Shown here piece after piece: positions 22,388-31,880 of a DNA stretch of 64,000 nucleotides; positions within the stretch are counted from its first letter, which is position 1, and the number at the start of each line of letters is the position of its first letter. Position numbers and translations under genes: made by a program. The notes under the pieces are model-generated. The model was not told the DNA's origin. It saw only the letters and a list, made by a program, of their open reading frames with translations, and made no database searches. The DNA is from Herbaspirillum sp. GW103 (GTDB taxonomy: Bacteria > Pseudomonadota > Gammaproteobacteria > Burkholderiales > Burkholderiaceae_D): assembly GCF_000261365.1 (NCBI RefSeq), contig NZ_AJVC01000003.1:1674001-1738000 (forward strand), read 5' to 3'.

Positions 22388-22687
22388 CAAATGCTCCACA
22401 TGGAAAAGCTTTTTTTAGCCGGACCTGGCCGGATTCTTCTGGAGCGTCCCTGCGCGGCGTGCGCCGCGTCCCTCCGGGGAAATTCGACAACTTCAGCACA
22501 GCCCGCCCGACCTCGGCAAGACTGGCATTGACTTCAGCAACAACGCGAAAGGGACGTGCGATGGCTGCGCCACAGCGCAACATCGACGCCCCCGTCACCC
22601 ATTCTGTAAAAAGCGGCAGCTGTGCCCCCGCCGTGGCGGCGAAGGCTGGTACCGCAGGACCAGCAAGGACATGGGACCGCCCTGCCG
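22388..22687. other. Intergenic region rlmN-rodZ, no gene seen
   Basis: 300 bp without a convincing gene. It contains the hairpin CGCGGCG-TG-CGCCGCG (22453-22468) flanked by direct copies of GCGTCCC (22444-22450 and 22466-22472). The type IV pilus stability gene pilW/pilF, which lies between rlmN and rodZ in many related bacteria, is not present. The only sizeable minus-strand frame (22380-22691) does not encode tetratricopeptide-like sequence. Confidence 0.5.
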
Positions 22688-23860
22688 TCACCCGGAGATC
22701 TCCACGATGCGACCGAAGTCGCGGCCGAACTTGGCCTGGTATTCGGCCATTTTCTGCATGCGTTCCTGCACCCGGGTACGATCCTTGACCTCGCCGGCCA
22801 GTTGACCGCAGGCGGCATCGATGTCATCGCCACGGGTCTTGCGGATGGTGGTCACGATGCCCGCATCCATGAGGATCTGCGCAAACGCCTTGATGCGCGG
22901 ATTGTGCGAGCGCTTCAAGCCCGACTCGGGGAAGGGATTGAAGGGAATCAGGTTGAACTTGCAGGGGATGGCGGTCTCGCCTTCCTTCACCAGCGCGACC
23001 AGTTCGCGGGCATGGGTGTCGGTGTCGTTGACGCCATCGAGCATGCAGTACTCGAAGGTGATGAAGTCGCGCGGCGCAAATTCCAGATAGCGCTTGCAGG
23101 CCAGCATCAGCTCGCGCAGCGGGTGCTTGCGGTTGAGCGGAATGAGCGAGTCGCGCAGCGCATCGTTGGACGCGTGCAGCGAGACGGCCAGCGCCACCGG
23201 GCATTCCTGGGAGAGCTTGTCGATCATCGGCACCACGCCGCTGGTGGACAGCGTCACGCGGCGGCGCGACAGGCCATAGGCATTGTCGTCCAGCATCAGG
23301 CGCAAGGCCGTCACGGTCGGATCGAAGTTGAGCAGCGGCTCGCCCATACCCATCATCACCACATTGGTGATCTGGCGCTCGCCCTTGGGGCCACCTTCGA
23401 TGCCCTTGGTCTTGCGCAATTCGAATTCCGCCATCCACAACTGGCCGATGATTTCGGCCACGGTGAGATTGCGATTGAAGCCCTGCTTGCCGGTGGAGCA
23501 GAAGCGGCAATTCACGGCACAGCCCGCCTGCGTCGATACGCACAGCGTGCCGCGGTTTTCTTCAGGAATGAACACGGTTTCCACCGCATTGCCCTGGCCC
23601 ACGTCGACTAGCCACTTGCGTGTGCCGTCGGTGGAGGTATGGTCGCTGATGATGGCCGGCGCACGGACTTCGGCGCGGGTCTTGAGCTTGTCGCGCAGCG
23701 ATTTGGCCAGATCGGTCATCTGATCGAAATCAGACACGCCGAACTGGTGTATCCAACGCTGCAACTGCTTTGCACGAAACGGCTTCTCACCCAACTCGCC
23801 GCAGTAGGCGACGAGTTGCGCGGGATCCATATCCAGCAGATTGGTGAGAGCTGTAGTCAT
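22688..23860 (-). CDS. rlmN: Dual-specificity rRNA/tRNA methyltransferase RlmN
   Basis: Radical SAM enzyme that methylates C2 of A2503 in 23S rRNA and A37 in some tRNAs. It has 390 residues. The cluster motif CAVNCRFC places the iron-sulfur ligands at Cys114, Cys118 and Cys121; GEPLLNFD and the C-terminal catalytic cysteine region ([12 protein letters not shown]) are present. It is 96 bp downstream of ndk on the same strand. Confidence 0.97.
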   Translation of the reverse strand: MTTALTNLLDMDPAQLVAYCGELGEKPFRAKQLQRWIHQFGVSDFDQMTDLAKSLRDKLKTRAEVRAPAIISDHTSTDGTRKWLVDVGQGNAVETVFIPEENRGTLCVSTQAGCAVNCRFCSTGKQGFNRNLTVAEIIGQLWMAEFELRKTKGIEGGPKGERQITNVVMMGMGEPLLNFDPTVTALRLMLDDNAYGLSRRRVTLSTSGVVPMIDKLSQECPVALAVSLHASNDALRDSLIPLNRKHPLRELMLACKRYLEFAPRDFITFEYCMLDGVNDTDTHARELVALVKEGETAIPCKFNLIPFNPFPESGLKRSHNPRIKAFAQILMDAGIVTTIRKTRGDDIDAACGQLAGEVKDRTRVQERMQKMAEYQAKFGRDFGRIVEISG

Positions 23861-23956
23861 GATGCTTGCGGTCGGGACCAGGACAGAAAGACGTTGCAGG
23901 GATTGCGACGCCGGTTTTTGCCCCAGCCCGGAAGACCGATGAAAAACAGGAACAGA

Positions 23957-24382
23957 TTAACGCGAATAAACGTTCAGTGCCGGGAAGAAGTAGCTGATTT
24001 CGACCTTGGCGGTTTCTTCAGCGTCCGAACCGTGCACGGCGTTGGCATCGATGGAGTCGGCGAAGTCGGCGCGGATGGTGCCCTTTTCAGCCTTCTTCGG
24101 ATCGGTCGCGCCCATCAGGTCGCGGTTCTTCAGGATGGCGCCTTCGCCTTCCAGTACCTGGATCATCACCGGGCCGGAGACCATGAAGTCCACCAGATCC
24201 TTGAAGAAGGGGCGCTCGCGGTGCACGGCGTAGAAGCCTTCTGCTTCAGCGCGCGACAGTTGTGCCATGCGGGCAGCGATGACCTTCAGGCCAGCGTTTT
24301 CGAAACGGGTGTAGATCTGGCCGATCACGTTCTTGGCGACGGCGTCGGGCTTGATAATCGACAGGGTGCGTTCAATTGCCAT
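23957..24382 (-). CDS. ndk: Nucleoside diphosphate kinase
   Basis: A 141-residue enzyme that balances nucleoside triphosphate pools by phosphate transfer through a phospho-histidine. It begins [17 protein letters not shown] and carries the active-site motif NAVHGSD near residue 117. Length and sequence are standard. It is divergent from the Bax-inhibitor-1-like gene. Confidence 0.98.
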   Translation of the reverse strand: MAIERTLSIIKPDAVAKNVIGQIYTRFENAGLKVIAARMAQLSRAEAEGFYAVHRERPFFKDLVDFMVSGPVMIQVLEGEGAILKNRDLMGATDPKKAEKGTIRADFADSIDANAVHGSDAEETAKVEISYFFPALNVYSR

Positions 24383-24649
24383 GAGAAAAACTCCAATAAA
24401 AATAATGGCTTAAAGCCAAGAATTGATAATTCAATGAACCTTGTATTTTAGCATGAAACCATCAAATATCATGTCAATTCACCTCCTTTGACGCTGCCTG
24501 CGGGCAATGATGCACCACCGCAGGCGACCACGCGCGGGAACCGGGTTCATATAAAGTGCCCGCATCTCGAACCATAGCGAGGGAAGACTTGTCTTAGCAG
24601 TGAGCCGGCGTGCTATTCTCTGGCTCGCATTCAACGCTTTGGAGGACAT

Positions 24650-25339
24650 ATGAACCAACTGGACACGACCTTCGGCCACTCGACCACGAGCCTGGCCGCC
24701 CGCAACCGCGTACTGCGCAACACCTACTGGCTGCTGGCGCTGTCGATGATCCCGACCGTGCTGGGCGCATGGCTGGGGGTGCAGATGCACTTGAACCTCT
24801 TTGCCGCCAGCCCGATGATCGGCTTCGTGCTGTTCCTGGCGATCGCCTTCGGCTTCTTCTTCGCCATCGAGAAGACCAAGAATTCCGGCTGGGGTGTGGC
24901 TTTCCTGCTGGGCTTCACATTCTTCATGGGCCTGATGCTGTCGCGCCTGATCGAATACACGCTGGGCTTCTCCAACGGCGCCGGCCTGATCATGACGGCC
25001 TTTGGCGGCACCGCCATCATCTTCTGCGGCATGGCCACCATCGCCACCGTTTCCAAGCGCGACTTCTCGGGCATGGGCAAGTGGCTCTTCGCAGGCGTGC
25101 TGGTGATCCTGGTCGCTTCGCTGGCCAACATCTTCCTGCATCTGCCGGCGCTGCAACTGACCATTTCAGTGGTCGCCATCGCCATCTTCTCGGCCTACAT
25201 CCTGTTTGACGTGCAACAGGTCGTCAACGGCGGCGAAACCAACTACATCTCGGCAACGCTGGCCATCTACCTGGACGTCTACAACGTCTTTGCCAACCTG
25301 CTGTCCATCCTGGGCATCCTGGGCGGCAACCGCGACTGA
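24650..25339 (+). CDS. Bax inhibitor-1/YccA family membrane protein
   Basis: A 229-residue integral membrane protein with about seven hydrophobic helices, of the BI-1/YccA group. E. coli YccA restrains FtsH; other members leak calcium in a pH-dependent way. The family signature is visible (NTYWLLALSMIPTVLGAW near the start; FSAYILFDVQQVVNGGETNY and ATLAIYLDVYNVFANLL near the end, with the conserved Asp pair). GGAGG lies four bases before the ATG. It stands alone, followed by a strong terminator. Confidence 0.93.
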   Translation: MNQLDTTFGHSTTSLAARNRVLRNTYWLLALSMIPTVLGAWLGVQMHLNLFAASPMIGFVLFLAIAFGFFFAIEKTKNSGWGVAFLLGFTFFMGLMLSRLIEYTLGFSNGAGLIMTAFGGTAIIFCGMATIATVSKRDFSGMGKWLFAGVLVILVASLANIFLHLPALQLTISVVAIAIFSAYILFDVQQVVNGGETNYISATLAIYLDVYNVFANLLSILGILGGNRD

Positions 25340-25366
25340 TAGCGCAAACATTGCTTCATCAGCAAT

Positions 25367-25395
25367 AAAATGCCGGCGAAAGCCGGCATTTTTTT
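25367..25395 (+). terminator. Rho-independent terminator
   Basis: TGCCGGC-GAAA-GCCGGCA stem with a GNRA tetraloop (25371-25388), flanked by AAAA and a seven-T run. It ends the BI-1 gene and could also stop rlmD transcription from the other strand. Confidence 0.92.
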
Positions 25396-25412
25396 CGTCT
25401 ACAGCGGGGCGC

Positions 25413-26774
25413 TTACGCCGGCAAGTCGAACACGGCAATGGATTCCACATGCGCCGTATGCGGGAACATGTTGACCACGCCCGCGTACTTGAGAGCATAG
25501 CCACCCAGATGTACCAGCATGCCGGCGTCACGTGCCAGTGTTGCCGGGTTGCAGGAGACATAGACGATGCGCTTGGGCTTCAGATGTTGCTGTTCGGGCG
25601 GCAATTCCACCAGCGCCTTGCAGACTTCCATGGCGCCTTCGCGCGGGGGGTCGATCAGCATGCGATCGAACTTGCCCAGCGCCACGAAGTCCTCGGGCTT
25701 GGCTTCAAACAGGTTGCGGCAGTAGAAGCTGGTTTTGGCATCCACGCCATTGACCTTGGCATTGTCCAACGCGCGCTCGGTCAGCGCGGTGCTGCCTTCG
25801 ATGCCGACCACTTCGCGCGCCAGGGTGGCGATAGGCAGGGTGAAGTTGCCCAGACCGCAGAACAGGTCCGCTACCCGGTCTTGCGGCTGCACATCCAGCA
25901 GGCGCAGGGCGCGCGCCACCAGTACGCGGTTGATCTGGTGATTGACCTGGGTGAAGTCGGTGGGCTTGAAGGGCATGCGGATGCCGAATTCAGGCAAGGT
26001 ATATTGCAGGCGCGACTCGGCCGGATAGTAAGGCGCTGCCGTATCAGGCCCCTTGGTCTGCAGCCACCACTCGATCTTGTGCTCGTCGGCGAAGCGCTTG
26101 AGCAGGGCTTCATCTGCCGGGCTCAACGCCTCCATGATGCGCAACACCAGGACGGTGACCTTGTTGCCTTCATCACCCTCACCGACGGCCAGCTCGATCT
26201 GCGGCATACGGTCACGAATAGACAGTCCTGCCACCAGTTCACGCAGCGGCACCAGCATGGCTGAGACATTGGGCGGCAGGATTTCGCAAGTCTTCATATC
26301 GGCGATGAAGGACGAGCGTTTCTCATGGAAGCCCACCAGCACCCCACCCTTCTTGGCCACGTGGCGCACCGAAATGCGGGCGCGATAGCGATACCCCCAG
26401 GTCGGCCCGTAGATGGGGCGCAACATCACCTCGGCCTTGGTCTTGCCAAGGTGCCAGAGGTTGTCTTCCAGCACGCGCTGCTTCATGGCGACCTGGGCCG
26501 ACGGCTCCAGATGCTGCATGGCGCAGCCGCCGCAGGTGCCGAAATAGTCACATCTGGGTTTCACGCGCAGCGAAGACTCGCGGTGCAGCGTGGTCATCAC
26601 GCCCGCTTCCCACTTGGCTTTCTTGCGATAGGATTCGAAACTGACCCGTTCGCCCGGCAGCGCGCCTTCGACGAAAATGACCTTGCCTTGCGTGCCATCC
26701 TCGTTCTCGAGGTGACCAACGCCGCGCCCGTCCATGTCGAGCGACTTGATTTCAATGATGATGTCTTGTTGCAT
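25413..26774 (-). CDS. rlmD: 23S rRNA (uracil-C5)-methyltransferase RlmD
   Basis: SAM-dependent enzyme that methylates U1939 of 23S rRNA. From the ATG at 26774 ([16 protein letters not shown]) it has 453 residues; a longer in-frame start at 26867 has no family support. It has an N-terminal TRAM domain, the iron-sulfur motif [10 protein letters not shown], the SAM motif [16 protein letters not shown] and the catalytic loop [11 protein letters not shown]. It is convergent with the BI-1-like gene. Confidence 0.95.
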   Translation of the reverse strand: MQQDIIIEIKSLDMDGRGVGHLENEDGTQGKVIFVEGALPGERVSFESYRKKAKWEAGVMTTLHRESSLRVKPRCDYFGTCGGCAMQHLEPSAQVAMKQRVLEDNLWHLGKTKAEVMLRPIYGPTWGYRYRARISVRHVAKKGGVLVGFHEKRSSFIADMKTCEILPPNVSAMLVPLRELVAGLSIRDRMPQIELAVGEGDEGNKVTVLVLRIMEALSPADEALLKRFADEHKIEWWLQTKGPDTAAPYYPAESRLQYTLPEFGIRMPFKPTDFTQVNHQINRVLVARALRLLDVQPQDRVADLFCGLGNFTLPIATLAREVVGIEGSTALTERALDNAKVNGVDAKTSFYCRNLFEAKPEDFVALGKFDRMLIDPPREGAMEVCKALVELPPEQQHLKPKRIVYVSCNPATLARDAGMLVHLGGYALKYAGVVNMFPHTAHVESIAVFDLPA

Positions 26775-26915
26775 GAGGGAAACCACAGGGTAGGACCGAA
26801 GCCCGCTGCCGAAAACAAAAGCGGTATTGTCCGCGATCCGGGAGCGGGAGGGAAGCAGCAAGCGCATCCGGCCAATGCCGGCGCACAGAAATCCACTGCA
26901 ATGAAGGAATGCGGC

Positions 26916-27929
26916 CTAGAACAGCGCGTCGCGACTGACACCACGCGAAGTCAGCAGGCGCTTGAGCTTGACCAGAGCCTCCTGCTGCACCTGGCGCACA
27001 CGCTCACGCGTGATACCCATTTCGCCGGCAAGTTGCTCCAGCGTGGAAGGATCGTCGTTGTCCAGCCCGAAACGCCGGGCTACCACGACACGTTGCTTTT
27101 CCGACAAACTTTTCAGCCATTCGCGGATCAGCAAGGCCATTTCCTGGCTCTCGGCGCGGGTGTCGGGATGTTCTTCGACGGCGCTGGGCAACAGGTCCAT
27201 GAGACTGGCCTGCGGGTCGTTGTCCAGCGGGGTATCCAGCGAGGCGGCATGCTCGGACAGCGCCAGCACATCCTGTACCTCTTCCACCGGACGGTCGACC
27301 AGGTGCGCGATGTCTTCCGCACTGGCGTCTCTTCCGTCACGTTGTTGCGCTTCCAGATGATATTTTGCGCGCAGGATCTGGTTCAGCTCGCGCACCATGT
27401 GCACCGGAAGCCGCACGGTACGGGCCTGATTCATGATGGCGCGCTCGATGCTCTGGCGTATCCACCAGGTGGCATAGGTGGAGAAGCGGAAACCGCGCTC
27501 GGGCTCGAACTTGTCGATGGCGCGCATGAGACCAAGATTGCCTTCTTCAATCAGGTCAAGCAGTGCCACGCCCCGATTGATGTAGTGCTTGGCGATCGAC
27601 ACCACCAGCCGCAGGTTGTGCTCGATCATTTTCTGGCGGGCCAGGAATTCACCGGCCTTGGCCCGGGTGGCGAAGTGCAGCTCCTCGGCCGCCGTCAGCA
27701 GGGGCTTGGCGCCGATCTTGTTGAGGTAATGCTGGGTGGTGTCGGTGGAGAGCTCGGCGGCGAGCACCTTCTTGAGCTCGTCCACGCCCTCGGCGGGGGC
27801 CGGTTCCCGGGGCTGGTCAGCAGCATCGCCGTCGATCACTTCCGGCTCTTCGATCTCCTCGATGGGATCGTCCATGTCCTCTTCATGAGGATCCTGGTCT
27901 GGCAAGTGATCGCGGCGATTGCTTGTCAT
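26916..27929 (-). CDS. rpoS: RNA polymerase sigma factor RpoS
   Basis: Stationary-phase and general-stress sigma factor, 337 residues. An acidic N-terminus ([18 protein letters not shown]) precedes region 1.2. Region 2 ([20 protein letters not shown], then [16 protein letters not shown]) and the region 4 HTH ([20 protein letters not shown]) are complete. It starts 3 bp after the nlpD stop, the classic nlpD-rpoS pair. In other species the main rpoS promoter lies inside nlpD; I could not confirm one here. Confidence 0.97.
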   Translation of the reverse strand: MTSNRRDHLPDQDPHEEDMDDPIEEIEEPEVIDGDAADQPREPAPAEGVDELKKVLAAELSTDTTQHYLNKIGAKPLLTAAEELHFATRAKAGEFLARQKMIEHNLRLVVSIAKHYINRGVALLDLIEEGNLGLMRAIDKFEPERGFRFSTYATWWIRQSIERAIMNQARTVRLPVHMVRELNQILRAKYHLEAQQRDGRDASAEDIAHLVDRPVEEVQDVLALSEHAASLDTPLDNDPQASLMDLLPSAVEEHPDTRAESQEMALLIREWLKSLSEKQRVVVARRFGLDNDDPSTLEQLAGEMGITRERVRQVQQEALVKLKRLLTSRGVSRDALF

Positions 27930-27932
27930 ACG

Positions 27933-28904
27933 CTAGCGTGGCGGTAAGTATTTGGAAGGATCAACAGGTTTGCCCTGTTGGCGGATCTCAAAATGCAGTT
28001 TCACGCTGTCGCTGTCGGATTTGCCCATTTCAGCGATCTTCTGGCCCTTGGTCACGGACTGGCCCTCCTTGACCAGAATGGTCTTGTTGTGCGCGTACGC
28101 CGACAGCAGGTTGTTGGTGTGCTTGATGATCACCAGGTTGCCATAGCCGCGAATGCCACTGCCGGCATACATGACCTTGCCCCCGGCAGCCGCCAGCACA
28201 GCCTGACCATCCTTGCCGGCGATGTCCACGCCCTTCTTGCCACCCTCGAAGGTGCCGACCACCTTGCCTTCGGCTGGCCACATCCAGGAGACACCTTCAT
28301 CATCCACAGTCGCAGGCTGGCTGGCCGCGGCCGGCTTTTCGGCCGCATGCGGCGCTTCCGGCTTGGCTGCGGTCGCCGGGGCGGCTGTGGCCGGTGCCGC
28401 ATCGGGCTTCTCCAGTTCGGCCAGGGCGCTCTCCGAATAGGCGCGCTTGTCACCCCGCGGACCGGTCTTGTTGCCGCCCGGGGCCATCGGCGCAGCTGCC
28501 GGCGCGGCAGTGCCAGGCGCCCCCAGCGGCTTGACGTCCAAGCCCGCCCCCGGTGCGGCAGCAACCGCAGCGGTCTGGACCGGCCCGGTGCGATCCGGCG
28601 GCGCCACGCGCAACACCTGATCGACCTTGATGTCGTTCGGATTGGTCAGGTTATTCCAGGCGACGATGTCGCGCCAGTTCTGCCCGACGTCCAAAGCGAT
28701 GCGATAGAGCGTATCGCCCTTCTTGACCGTGTAGTAGCCACGTCCAGACGGAACCGGCACGGCCGGAGCGCTCACGGCGTCAGCCGGCCTGGCGGTGCTG
28801 CTGGTGCGATCGACCACCGGTGCCGGCTGCTGATTCGGTGTCGAGCCGCAGGCGGCCAGCAGACTGACGACACTGCCCAATACAGCCAAACGAATTTTCT
28901 TCAT
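27933..28904 (-). CDS. nlpD: NlpD-type LysM/M23 lipoprotein
   Basis: A 323-residue outer-membrane lipoprotein that activates cell-separation amidases at the septum. The lipobox is LLAAC with Cys19. The LysM peptidoglycan-binding domain is at about residues 57-100 (YYTVKKGDTLYRIALDVGQN), an Ala/Pro/Lys-rich linker follows, and the M23 (LytM) domain closes the protein. The LytM site is degenerate (KKGVDIAG lacks the first zinc His), as in NlpD/EnvC activators without peptidase activity. Confidence 0.95.
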   Translation of the reverse strand: MKKIRLAVLGSVVSLLAACGSTPNQQPAPVVDRTSSTARPADAVSAPAVPVPSGRGYYTVKKGDTLYRIALDVGQNWRDIVAWNNLTNPNDIKVDQVLRVAPPDRTGPVQTAAVAAAPGAGLDVKPLGAPGTAAPAAAPMAPGGNKTGPRGDKRAYSESALAELEKPDAAPATAAPATAAKPEAPHAAEKPAAASQPATVDDEGVSWMWPAEGKVVGTFEGGKKGVDIAGKDGQAVLAAAGGKVMYAGSGIRGYGNLVIIKHTNNLLSAYAHNKTILVKEGQSVTKGQKIAEMGKSDSDSVKLHFEIRQQGKPVDPSKYLPPR

Positions 28905-29160
28905 GCTCTTACGTTAGATTTTGTACGACGCTAGTTGACAAGCAGCCAGCGCCAGAAGTTCACCAGGGAAATGCGGCCCCCTCGCCTGCCCATCCGCTCT
29001 CTTCATCGACCCGCGGCTTGGATGCTTGTGCTTGTTGCCGCCCGTTCCCTGTTCGATGATACGTGGCGGACCTGATCTCCGCCGGTACTGCGCATTGCGT
29101 TCTGCGTTCTGCGTTCTGCGTTCTGCGTTCTGCGTTCTGCGTTCGCCGACACTCCCGAGA
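28905..29160. other. Intergenic region pcm-nlpD
   Basis: 256 bp between the pcm stop and the nlpD start. It holds a tandem heptanucleotide array (reported separately) and must carry any nlpD-proximal promoter. I see no coding sequence; the short minus-strand frames that cross the array have no recognisable protein. Confidence 0.6.
29096..29144. repeat. Tandem heptanucleotide repeat (TGCGTTC)x7
   Basis: Seven perfect head-to-tail copies of TGCGTTC, 49 bp, preceded by one degenerate copy (TGCGCAT, 29089-29095). The array starts 17 bp past the pcm stop codon and lies about 190 bp upstream of nlpD. Perfect short repeats of this length are prone to copy-number change by replication slippage. Confidence 0.97.
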
Positions 29161-30126
29161 TCACACCGTTCCCGGGCGCAACGGCACGAAATGGCACTGC
29201 TCCAAGGTAGTACGGCGCCAGTCGCGCTGGCCGACACGTTCAATCAGTTCCAGCACCTGCTGGCGTTCGCCCACGGGTGCCACCAGCCGGCCGCCAATGG
29301 CCAGCTGTTCCAGCAGGGCCTGCGGCACTTCCAGTCCGGCCGCCGCGAGGATGATGCCATCGAAAGGCGCAACCTGCGGCAGGCCAAGCATACCATCTCC
29401 GTAATGCAAGCGGAGGTTTGCCACGCGCAAGGGACGCAGATTGGTCTTGGCCAGTTCATGCAGGGGCTTGATGCGCTCGATGGAATACACCTCGCCCGCC
29501 ACGCGCGAGAGCACGGCGGCCTGGTAGCCGCAGCCGGTACCGATCTCCAGCACCCGGTCCAGACGTCCGCCATGGCGGTTCTGGCGCATCAGCTCGATCA
29601 TGCGCGCCACGATGTAGGGCTGCGAAATGGTCTGATGATGGCCGATGGGCAAAGACGCATCGATATACGCCTGGCTGGCCAGACCGGGCTCCACGAACAT
29701 GTGGCGCGGCACCGCCTCCAGCGCCGCCAGCACCTTGGCATCGGCCACCCCCTGCTTGGCCACGCGCGCGACCATGGCCTTGCGCACCGCCTCGGAGGCC
29801 AGCGGAGAAGCGTGGTGCGAGGCATTGGTCTGGGTCACCGTCATCACGTTCCGGACCGCGGTGCGCGGCGCCGGGGCCGCACTCAGCAATGGCTGGGCCG
29901 GCGCCACCGGCGCGCGCGGCGGTGCCGGCGGCGGGCGCAGCGCCTGGGCCAGGCCCTGCTGCACCGGCTTCAAGGCGGCACGCTGCAAAGACTGGGCGGC
30001 ATTCTTGGCCGCCGTCTGCGTGGTGGCCGGGGTACGGCCAGCCGCGTCCCGGCCGGCACCGGCGGTCTTCTTCTTGTCGACCACCGAGGACAGGCTCAGC
30101 GGAAAGCGGCTGGGCTTGTCGTTCAT
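29161..30126 (-). CDS. pcm: Protein-L-isoaspartate O-methyltransferase, extended N-terminus
   Basis: Repair enzyme that methylates L-isoaspartyl residues in aged proteins. The catalytic domain is in the last ~215 residues, with [20 protein letters not shown] and the SAM motif [15 protein letters not shown]. The first ~100 residues are an Ala/Pro/Gln-rich low-complexity extension ([16 protein letters not shown]), making the protein 321 residues against about 208 in E. coli. The ATG overlaps the surE stop by 4 bases. Confidence 0.95.
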   Translation of the reverse strand: MNDKPSRFPLSLSSVVDKKKTAGAGRDAAGRTPATTQTAAKNAAQSLQRAALKPVQQGLAQALRPPPAPPRAPVAPAQPLLSAAPAPRTAVRNVMTVTQTNASHHASPLASEAVRKAMVARVAKQGVADAKVLAALEAVPRHMFVEPGLASQAYIDASLPIGHHQTISQPYIVARMIELMRQNRHGGRLDRVLEIGTGCGYQAAVLSRVAGEVYSIERIKPLHELAKTNLRPLRVANLRLHYGDGMLGLPQVAPFDGIILAAAGLEVPQALLEQLAIGGRLVAPVGERQQVLELIERVGQRDWRRTTLEQCHFVPLRPGTV

Positions 30127-30860
30127 GCAAGCGCTTTCTTGAGGTTGTCCAGTTGTGCAGTATGGGTGAGATCGATCTGCAGCGGCGTGATGGACACATA
30201 GCCGTTGGCAGTGGCATGGAAATCGGTGCCCTCGCCGCCATCCTTGGCCGCCCCCGCCGGTCCGATCCAGTACAGGTCACGGCCGTGCGGATCGGTCAGC
30301 TTGTGGACCGGCTCGGACATGTGGCGCTTGCCCAGGCGCGTGGCCACGCTGCCCTTGATCTGCGCGTACGGCAGGTTGGGAATGTTGACGTTGAGCAGGT
30401 AAGGCTTGGGCAGGTTGTCGAAGCGGCGCTCCACGATCTCGCGGGCGATGCGCGCGGCCGACGCCAGTTCGCCCCAGCCCTTGTGCAGTTGCGAAAACGC
30501 AATGGAGGGGATGCCGAACAGGAAGCCCTCGGTCGCCGCCGCCACCGTACCGGAATAGAGCGTATCGTCGCCCATGTTCTGCCCCTGGTTGATGCCGGAG
30601 ACGATCAGGTCGGGACGCTCCTTCAACAGTCCGGTGAGGGCCACGTGGACGCAGTCCGAAGGCGTGCCGTTGAGGTAGTAGAAGCCGTTGGGGGCCTGCT
30701 CCACCCATAGCGGACGATCCAGCGTCAGGGAGTTGGAGCTGCCCGAGCGATTGCTGTCGGGCGCCACCACGGTGATATCGGCGATCGGTGCAAGCGCCTC
30801 GGCCAGGGCATTGATGCCGGGCGCAAGGTAGCCGTCGTCGTTGCTGATGAGGATTTTCAT
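30123..30860 (-). CDS. surE: 5'/3'-nucleotidase SurE
   Basis: Metal-dependent nucleotidase and exopolyphosphatase linked to stationary-phase survival. From the ATG at 30860 ([11 protein letters not shown]) it has 245 residues; a longer frame start at 30911 is not supported. The metal-binding Asp8-Asp9 pair, the [10 protein letters not shown] segment and [12 protein letters not shown] are in place. The stop overlaps the pcm start (ATGA), matching the conserved surE-pcm-nlpD-rpoS order. Confidence 0.97.
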   Translation of the reverse strand: MKILISNDDGYLAPGINALAEALAPIADITVVAPDSNRSGSSNSLTLDRPLWVEQAPNGFYYLNGTPSDCVHVALTGLLKERPDLIVSGINQGQNMGDDTLYSGTVAAATEGFLFGIPSIAFSQLHKGWGELASAARIAREIVERRFDNLPKPYLLNVNIPNLPYAQIKGSVATRLGKRHMSEPVHKLTDPHGRDLYWIGPAGAAKDGGEGTDFHATANGYVSITPLQIDLTHTAQLDNLKKALA

Positions 30861-30931
30861 GGGCTGAATTTTAACCGAAGCCGAGCCTTGGGCAGTCCCT
30901 CTTGCCGACATTCTCCTCCCCCGCGCACCCT

Positions 30932-31879
30932 CTATTCCTGCATGGTCAGTTCCTGATAGACATAGGCCGACAGCACCAGCTTGTCGCGCACCGTCAGTTG
31001 CGCAAATTCCACCCCGTACTGATGGAAATCGGCCTCACCCAGCGATTCTACCGCCCGCAACACCACCGGAAGCTCCAGCGGCAATTGCTGGTCCGCCACC
31101 GAAGCCACGAAGCGCAGCTTGCCCGTCACGCCCTTCTTTGCCGCCACCTTGCCGGAGAGCGAGGTCGCCACCAGCGAGGCGCCGGCCAGGCTCAGGTCGA
31201 TCACGCTGGCCGCCAGCGGCTGACTGCCATCCACCGCCAGGTAACCTTCCGCGCCAACGGGCACGCGGGTAGCCTGACGGATCACAGTGGAACGGACTTC
31301 CCTGGGCAGGGAAAGATGCAGGTAGACGAACGGTGTGTGCTGATACTTCAGCAGTTGCGCCGCAAAGGCATAGGCACGGCGACCGGTCAGAGCGCGCACG
31401 ACAAAGGCCTGCCCCTCGCGCAGGAAGATCTGCTTGCCCTCCTTTTGCGGTGCCGTGACCAGGATGCTGCGGTTGGGCAGGCAACCCACCAGCGAGACCG
31501 CATGGCGCTGGCCGACATCATCGGCAAACTGCAGCCAGAGCGTATCTCCGATCTGCCAGCGCACTTCGTCCAGGGTAATCACGCTTTCCTGGCCGCGCAC
31601 CGCCGCCGAGGGCTTCAGAGGCTTCTTGCCGCCCTGCTTCTTGCGCAGCACGTCACGTGCCTGCGGCAGCCGAACCGATTCCGTATCCGGCTCGGCAATC
31701 CAGTTGGCATTGCGATACAGGCCATTCTCGATCAGGCCGGCCAGTTGGTCCGGCGTATCGATCAGGGTGCCCCGTGCCAGCAGCAGCTTGCCGGCTTCGT
31801 TGTAGATCGGCCAGGGCGCAGGACGGCCCAGAGCCAGTTCGGAGGCACGCACCGGCACCAGCGAGGTGTGGTCCGCCAT
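30932..31879 (-). CDS. YcgR-like PilZ domain protein
   Basis: A 315-residue candidate cyclic-di-GMP effector. The C-terminal PilZ domain has the RQATRVPVG segment (near residue 203) and DLSLAGA (near 230), matching the RxxxR and D/NxSxxG ligand motifs. Before it is a YcgR-type N-domain ([35 protein letters not shown]). An extra ~80 residues at the start ([20 protein letters not shown]) resemble the leader found in some HD-GYP and PilZ proteins. YcgR proteins brake the flagellar motor. The start at 31879 lies just after the helicase stop. Role inferred from domains only. Confidence 0.82.
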   Translation of the reverse strand: MADHTSLVPVRASELALGRPAPWPIYNEAGKLLLARGTLIDTPDQLAGLIENGLYRNANWIAEPDTESVRLPQARDVLRKKQGGKKPLKPSAAVRGQESVITLDEVRWQIGDTLWLQFADDVGQRHAVSLVGCLPNRSILVTAPQKEGKQIFLREGQAFVVRALTGRRAYAFAAQLLKYQHTPFVYLHLSLPREVRSTVIRQATRVPVGAEGYLAVDGSQPLAASVIDLSLAGASLVATSLSGKVAAKKGVTGKLRFVASVADQQLPLELPVVLRAVESLGEADFHQYGVEFAQLTVRDKLVLSAYVYQELTMQE

Positions 31880-31880
31880 G

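Noticed and set aside
22380-22691. 103-codon minus-strand frame as a pilW remnant
   Set aside because: The product has no tetratricopeptide pattern, signal peptide or lipobox.
29096-29144. Heptanucleotide array as a possible CRISPR or attachment site
   Set aside because: Units are 7 bp and contiguous with no spacers, and there are no cas, integrase or tRNA genes nearby.
28914-29243. Short minus-strand frame crossing the heptanucleotide array, considered as a phase-variable protein
   Set aside because: It overlaps the end of pcm, has no convincing start and its product is a repeat translation with no sign of function.
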